Shown here in pieces: positions 59,975 through 64,000 of a DNA stretch of 64,000 nt. Under the pieces are notes generated by a model. The model was not told the origin of the DNA and searched no databases. It was given only the letters and a program-made list of their open reading frames with translations. Where the stretch lies: NCBI GenBank assembly GCA_013397865.1, contig VZTI01002590.1, forward strand, positions 139,553 to 203,552, given 5' to 3'. Made by a program: the position numbers and the translations under genes. How positions within the stretch are numbered: the first letter of the stretch is position 1; each line of letters opens with the position of its first letter. This DNA is from Struthidea cinerea (Eukaryota; Chordata; Aves; Passeriformes; Corcoracidae).

Positions 59975-62900
59975 TCGGTTTTCTCTGTAAGAAACAAACA
60001 ACACCCAGATTCCACAGACAAGTTCTAAAAAATGAAGGATTCCAAAAAACCAATGCATAAACTGAGGATTTCTATTCAGAGTGCAAGATGGCAAAGCTGC
60101 ATCATCAAACCATCCTGACAGTGCTGTCTTTCTGAGGCAGAGAGGTCCTCCTGATCTTATTATATAATTCAAGACACTTTGTTTACTGAGAATAGGGTTA
60201 CTGTCATCACAATCCTATCCAAGGCAATCCACCTCAGTAAGTGAGAGGGATAAAGACTCTCTTGAGCTGGATTTCTCTTAGATGAAGCATAAATAGCTGT
60301 TTGGAAGAGACAATGCCTACTTTTTTTCCTAATGTGGGGGAAAAAAAAAATTAAAAAGTTGAATCTTGCTTCTAGTCTCCCAGCAGTGCCACCATGGCTT
60401 TTTACATGATCCTTTTTGGAGAAGGATGTTTTCCTTTCAACAGAGCTCAGTTTATGGTTTAAAAAATGGGGCAATAAATTCTCCATCCAATTTATCCTTA
60501 GAACACGCTTATATTAAACACTTCACATAAATGAGTCAGCTTTAAATATTATTTGCAACACTTTAATAAGGCATTTATCAGGTAATAAATAACCCAGTAC
60601 GTTCTTCCATCTGTCATTGTGTCTACCTACAGACTCATATTTTACTCGGACCCCAGCTACTGCCTAGCAGAGTTTCTGCTTTATACAAAGCACACAATAA
60701 TTACCAACTTCAAATACAACACAGTTTTTCTGTGTAGAAGCCCAGCCATATTGCTGACCACAGAATAAGGTGACTAACTTTCTTTGACATTAATCAAAGG
60801 TGAAAGCAAGCACCCTCTAAATAACATTGCTAGGTATCCTACCATTTTTCAAGTCAAATCACATGTTTTCTCTCTGGTAAGCCAGCTATACTTTAATTTG
60901 ATTTCATACCCATTACAACACTCTTGCCTTGAACAAAAATATCTCTCAGCAATTCAGTGAGAATATTTGATATATCTGTACCTTCTTCATGGAGTTCAGA
61001 TTCTCACAGAGCTTCACATACAACAAATGAAAAAGATTATTTCTTGTGAGCATTCTTGCTAGCTGTTTGACTTAGTTAAAGGATAGGGATCCAACCAGCA
61101 TTTTCTATATTTGTTTTTGTAAGCTGCTTTGTGCTATTTCAAAACAACTGATCAGATAATCTTGTATCACTGCCAGTTCCAGGAACCTTCTGTGGAACTG
61201 AGCAGCTTTATATATCAGACTCATGTTGTCAGTGTTAATGGGAGCACCTAAAGGTATTATTAAAATACCACCAAGGTATTATTACCCTACTACATTACTA
61301 AGGCTTGCTCCTTAAATTACTTTTATGTTCATCTGATTTGAGATTTTTACGTAAAAATCTTCTCAGCCTGTTCAAAGCAGTAAGTTTAAAAACCACAGCT
61401 GAATTTAAAAACCACAGCTTCCATTTACCTTGGCACTCCTTACTACCGATTTGTAAGCCTGGCTAAGATACAGACTCTCTATCAATCCATTTGCGTCACT
61501 ATAGGGTAGATTGAAAGACACATTAGATCAGAAGCAGGATAAGTGGCTTTCTACATCTAATGGGTAAGGTCATCCTCCTGGAAGCTTGGAAGAACCATGG
61601 AAGAACCTCCCTGCCTTTACTGATCTCTGTGGTTAACTGCTAGGACTAACACACACCCCGTGTCCTTATGTGCAGGAAAGCTCATCATGTCAAAATAAGA
61701 CACTGATAAAGTTCCATTCTTAGGAGTCATCTAAAAAAGTGCCTGCACTTTCTGGAGAATTCAATATACTAGACACAAATTTAGTGTTATGCTTATCTGA
61801 AAAACTAGTTTTATAGCAACACTGGAAGCTTTGAACCTCTGTCAAATGCTGTCCCATGCTAACTACCATTTGGAACTAGGGATCTGTTCAAGAACAGATA
61901 CATTTGCTGTCAGCCTTAGAAGCAGACTGCATGCAAGCAGTGAAGTAGCAGAATGCATGCAAATCCCCAAAGCCTAAAACACTACAAAAAATAAGTGGTA
62001 ATTGAAAAATTGTCATCTTTGTGCTGATATCATCAGAAACTGTGTATATCAAAATCCCATTTTAGAATACAACTGGAAAAATTAAAAGATTCCCAAACTC
62101 GTTGATCAAACGTTATAGCAGATTAGCTTAAGGAAAAATTACAACAAATCGTTGCCTGAGTGTGACTGAATTTTTACATTTGTATTTCAAGCAAATATAA
62201 AGTCAGATAAATACATATTCATGCTTGCAATGTCTTTATGTGCACACAACACACACACAATGACAAAAAATTCCCCTTCCATTGTCCTCAGAGAGAATTT
62301 GATTACAGCCTGAGAACCTGTGTGACATTTTGCCTCTTCCAAGTGAGCTGAAAGTACATCTTTTCCCAAAACTGTGAACAGTTTAAGTGAATGAATGGAT
62401 GATGTCAGACCAAGACATGAATGCAGCAGTAAAAGAGAGGACTTATTTTGGCAATGGGAGAAGAGCCACACAGCCAAATGTTGGGAAATAGTACCTCCAG
62501 AGTTGTGATGATTTTCTCAGATACAAATGGGTGCTATCTTAATTTTTTTGTCTGTATTGCTTACTGGAAACTGACCCTGTCCTGCATGCTCATCTAAAGT
62601 CAAGCCCATAGCTGACCCTCTTGAATTCCCACAACAAATGTAAATGAAAATCTTTACAATAATATTATAAAAGGTATGATACACTCACATAATATAACAT
62701 ATTTCTACAATAAACAACGATTGATTCAAAAATCTAATCTTTTTCACTAAGTAAGTCCCTGGTACTACCACTGGCATTGCAGAATGTTTTCTTCATTTCA
62801 TCAAGGAGAAGGAGAAAATATCAAGAAGCCGTCTTCTTTCTTTCAGTAGAAAAGAGTTGTTGGTGGACATAAGCATTAGAATGCTTTACAAAAAGGAGTA

Positions 62901-64000
62901 GTGATACTACACACTTACATCTCTGAACCCGAGTTTCAAATTTATCCTTACAACCCATGTCTGTCTGTGTGAAAATCTATATGTGCCCATTTTTTAAAGA
63001 CATGTGAGAGCTGAGAGCAGAAATTTTATGTATCAATGATTTAAAAATATTTTAATTTATGATGTTCTGGCTGGTTCATTTGTTTATTTGTTTCATGAAA
63101 TATTATGGGGTTTCTATTTCATTGTGAAAAAAACTAGATGGCTTAATACTGCAGTGTGGGTCTGAGAAGATAACAAGAAACTCCAGCTTTGCTATCAGAT
63201 CATAGTCAATAAAGCTGAAGGCTTTGGTCTCTGAAGAGAAGTAGCTGACAGTTAATTTCTAAATAGAAAATCTCAGGAAAATAACCAACTGATTAATTAT
63301 TTCTGAGCCAGCGAAATGTTGACAGCTGTCAAGGAAAACTAATTCAAAGAAAAAAAATCTGCCGTTAGGCACTACCAGAATGAAAGAGAAACAAAAAAAA
63401 AAATTTATAGAATAAATTTTTAATTTAAGTCTCTACAGGGTTTTTATAGATTTTTAGTGGGTTTATGATAAACGTAACACTTTTTATGACATGATGTCCT
63501 GCACAAACCTGTTTACAATTTACCAAAGGTCAATGATAAATGCAGGAAATAGCAACACTGCATATTACCCATATAAAATGCAATATTAATGGAAAGGACC
63601 ATAGTTAATTCTTTAATGTTGAATGTTATAAAGTTGTATTTATAGATATTGCCACTTTTTGATTAAATAATACATTTCATCTGTTCAATGACATCAGTCA
63701 CACATGCAGTTACTAAGATGTTGGTTAGAGTTTTACGGTTAAAACCAAATAGAGTCAAGGCAGTACTCAGTAGTTGGGCTGTGGGAGAATAACAGAGCAA
63801 AACCTCTTGAAAATTACAGCACTTTTACTACAGGGTATATTTATTTAAAATGCAGAATTAAATTCATTGATTAGCTTATAAGTTACAGCTCATGGAAAAG
63901 GGTCTGTTAAAAAAGGCAGAAATCTTAGCTTTTTGGGGTTTTTTTTGTGGCTCAGTTACACTCTTGTATTATTGAGAAATGTTGCCACAGGCAAAGCTGA
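59975..64000 (-). other. DMD: DMD intron 29, 3' part
   Basis: About 4 kb upstream of the Dp260 exon, continuing beyond the window. It is unique AT-rich sequence, with the candidate Dp260 promoter in the first few hundred bases (to about 60500) and a 19-bp-period tandem repeat at 61385-61419. I did not find exon 29 or a convincing second Dp260 leader exon here. Confidence 0.85.
60159..60166 (-). promoter_or_regulatory. DMD: Candidate TATA box of the Dp260 promoter
   Basis: The minus strand reads TATATAAT here, inside GAATTATATAATAAG, about 190 bp before the Dp260 ATG. If used, transcription would start near 60130 and give a leader of roughly 155 nt. Two GGATTG sequences (60210-60215 and 60225-60230, minus strand), a relaxed match to the OTX/CRX homeodomain site of photoreceptor genes, lie 45-70 bp upstream. 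AT-rich DNA makes chance TATA matches common, so this is a positional inference. Confidence 0.4.

Noticed and set aside
60169..60486. Leader exon for Dp260-1 (short hydrophobic start MTV... near 60208 or the LIFFFP-like frame near 60345)
   Set aside because: The resemblance to the mammalian Dp260-1 start is only a few hydrophobic residues. The LIFFFP frame is an oligo-T/C run without a suitable ATG or donor.
60595..60618. ATG followed by a hydrophobic frame (MTDGRTYW...) as a Dp260 leader
   Set aside because: There is no clear donor and no similarity beyond the first two residues.
1..64000. CRISPR arrays, operons, phage or other prokaryotic systems
   Set aside because: The window has spliced vertebrate exons, CR1 and SINE repeats and AT-rich introns; no regular repeat-spacer structure exists.
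1..64000. Promoter and first exon of the Dp140 isoform
   Set aside because: Known to lie in intron 44, which is outside this window beyond exon 43.

Overview
This window is vertebrate, almost certainly avian (probably songbird), nuclear DNA. It is an internal slice of the dystrophin gene (DMD) read on the minus strand. Fourteen consecutive coding exons were placed by translation, canonical GT/AG boundaries and comparison with the human protein recalled from memory; they correspond to human exons 30 to 43. Exon 30 lies at the high-coordinate end (59639-59800) and exon 43 at the low-coordinate end (97-269). Every exon length equals the human one (162, 111, 174, 156, 171, 180, 129, 171, 123, 138, 153, 183, 195, 173 bp). 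All junctions are phase 0 except the end of exon 43. Together they encode about 740 residues of the central rod, from the end of spectrin-like repeat 9 through repeat 16, including the basic actin-binding stretch and the linker between repeats 15 and 16.

Just 5' of exon 30 lies a second start for the gene. A 13-codon exon (59936-59974, minus) encodes MGGKKMRNLSYKK, closely resembling the unique N-terminus of the retinal isoform Dp260 (recalled for mammals as MSARKLRNLSYKK). It is followed by a GT donor and sits only 135 bp from exon 30. A TATA-like sequence about 190 bp upstream suggests a compact Dp260 promoter. An alternative model is a small internal exon with an acceptor at 59985. This is the most interesting part of the window.

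The rest is intron: part of intron 43, introns 42 to 30, and 4.2 kb of intron 29. Introns are AT-rich and hold avian retroposons: a CR1 LINE 3' end with an internal deletion (42115-42620), a CR1 fragment (52785-52935), and a reverse CR1 3' end (7771-8160) split by a tRNA-Ile-derived, CR1-tailed SINE of the songbird TguSINE1 type (7793-7932) with a 5-bp target duplication. A possible solo LTR is at 54487-54791. Several A/C-rich low-complexity tracts occur, two of them holding assembly gaps (16382-16397 and 48468-48537). Simple repeats are also present.

No other protein-coding gene, functional RNA gene, CRISPR array or prokaryotic system was found. The remaining open frames are chance intronic frames or shadows of the exons. 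CR1 elements indicate a bird or other sauropsid; the tRNA-Ile SINE narrows this to a likely passerine.
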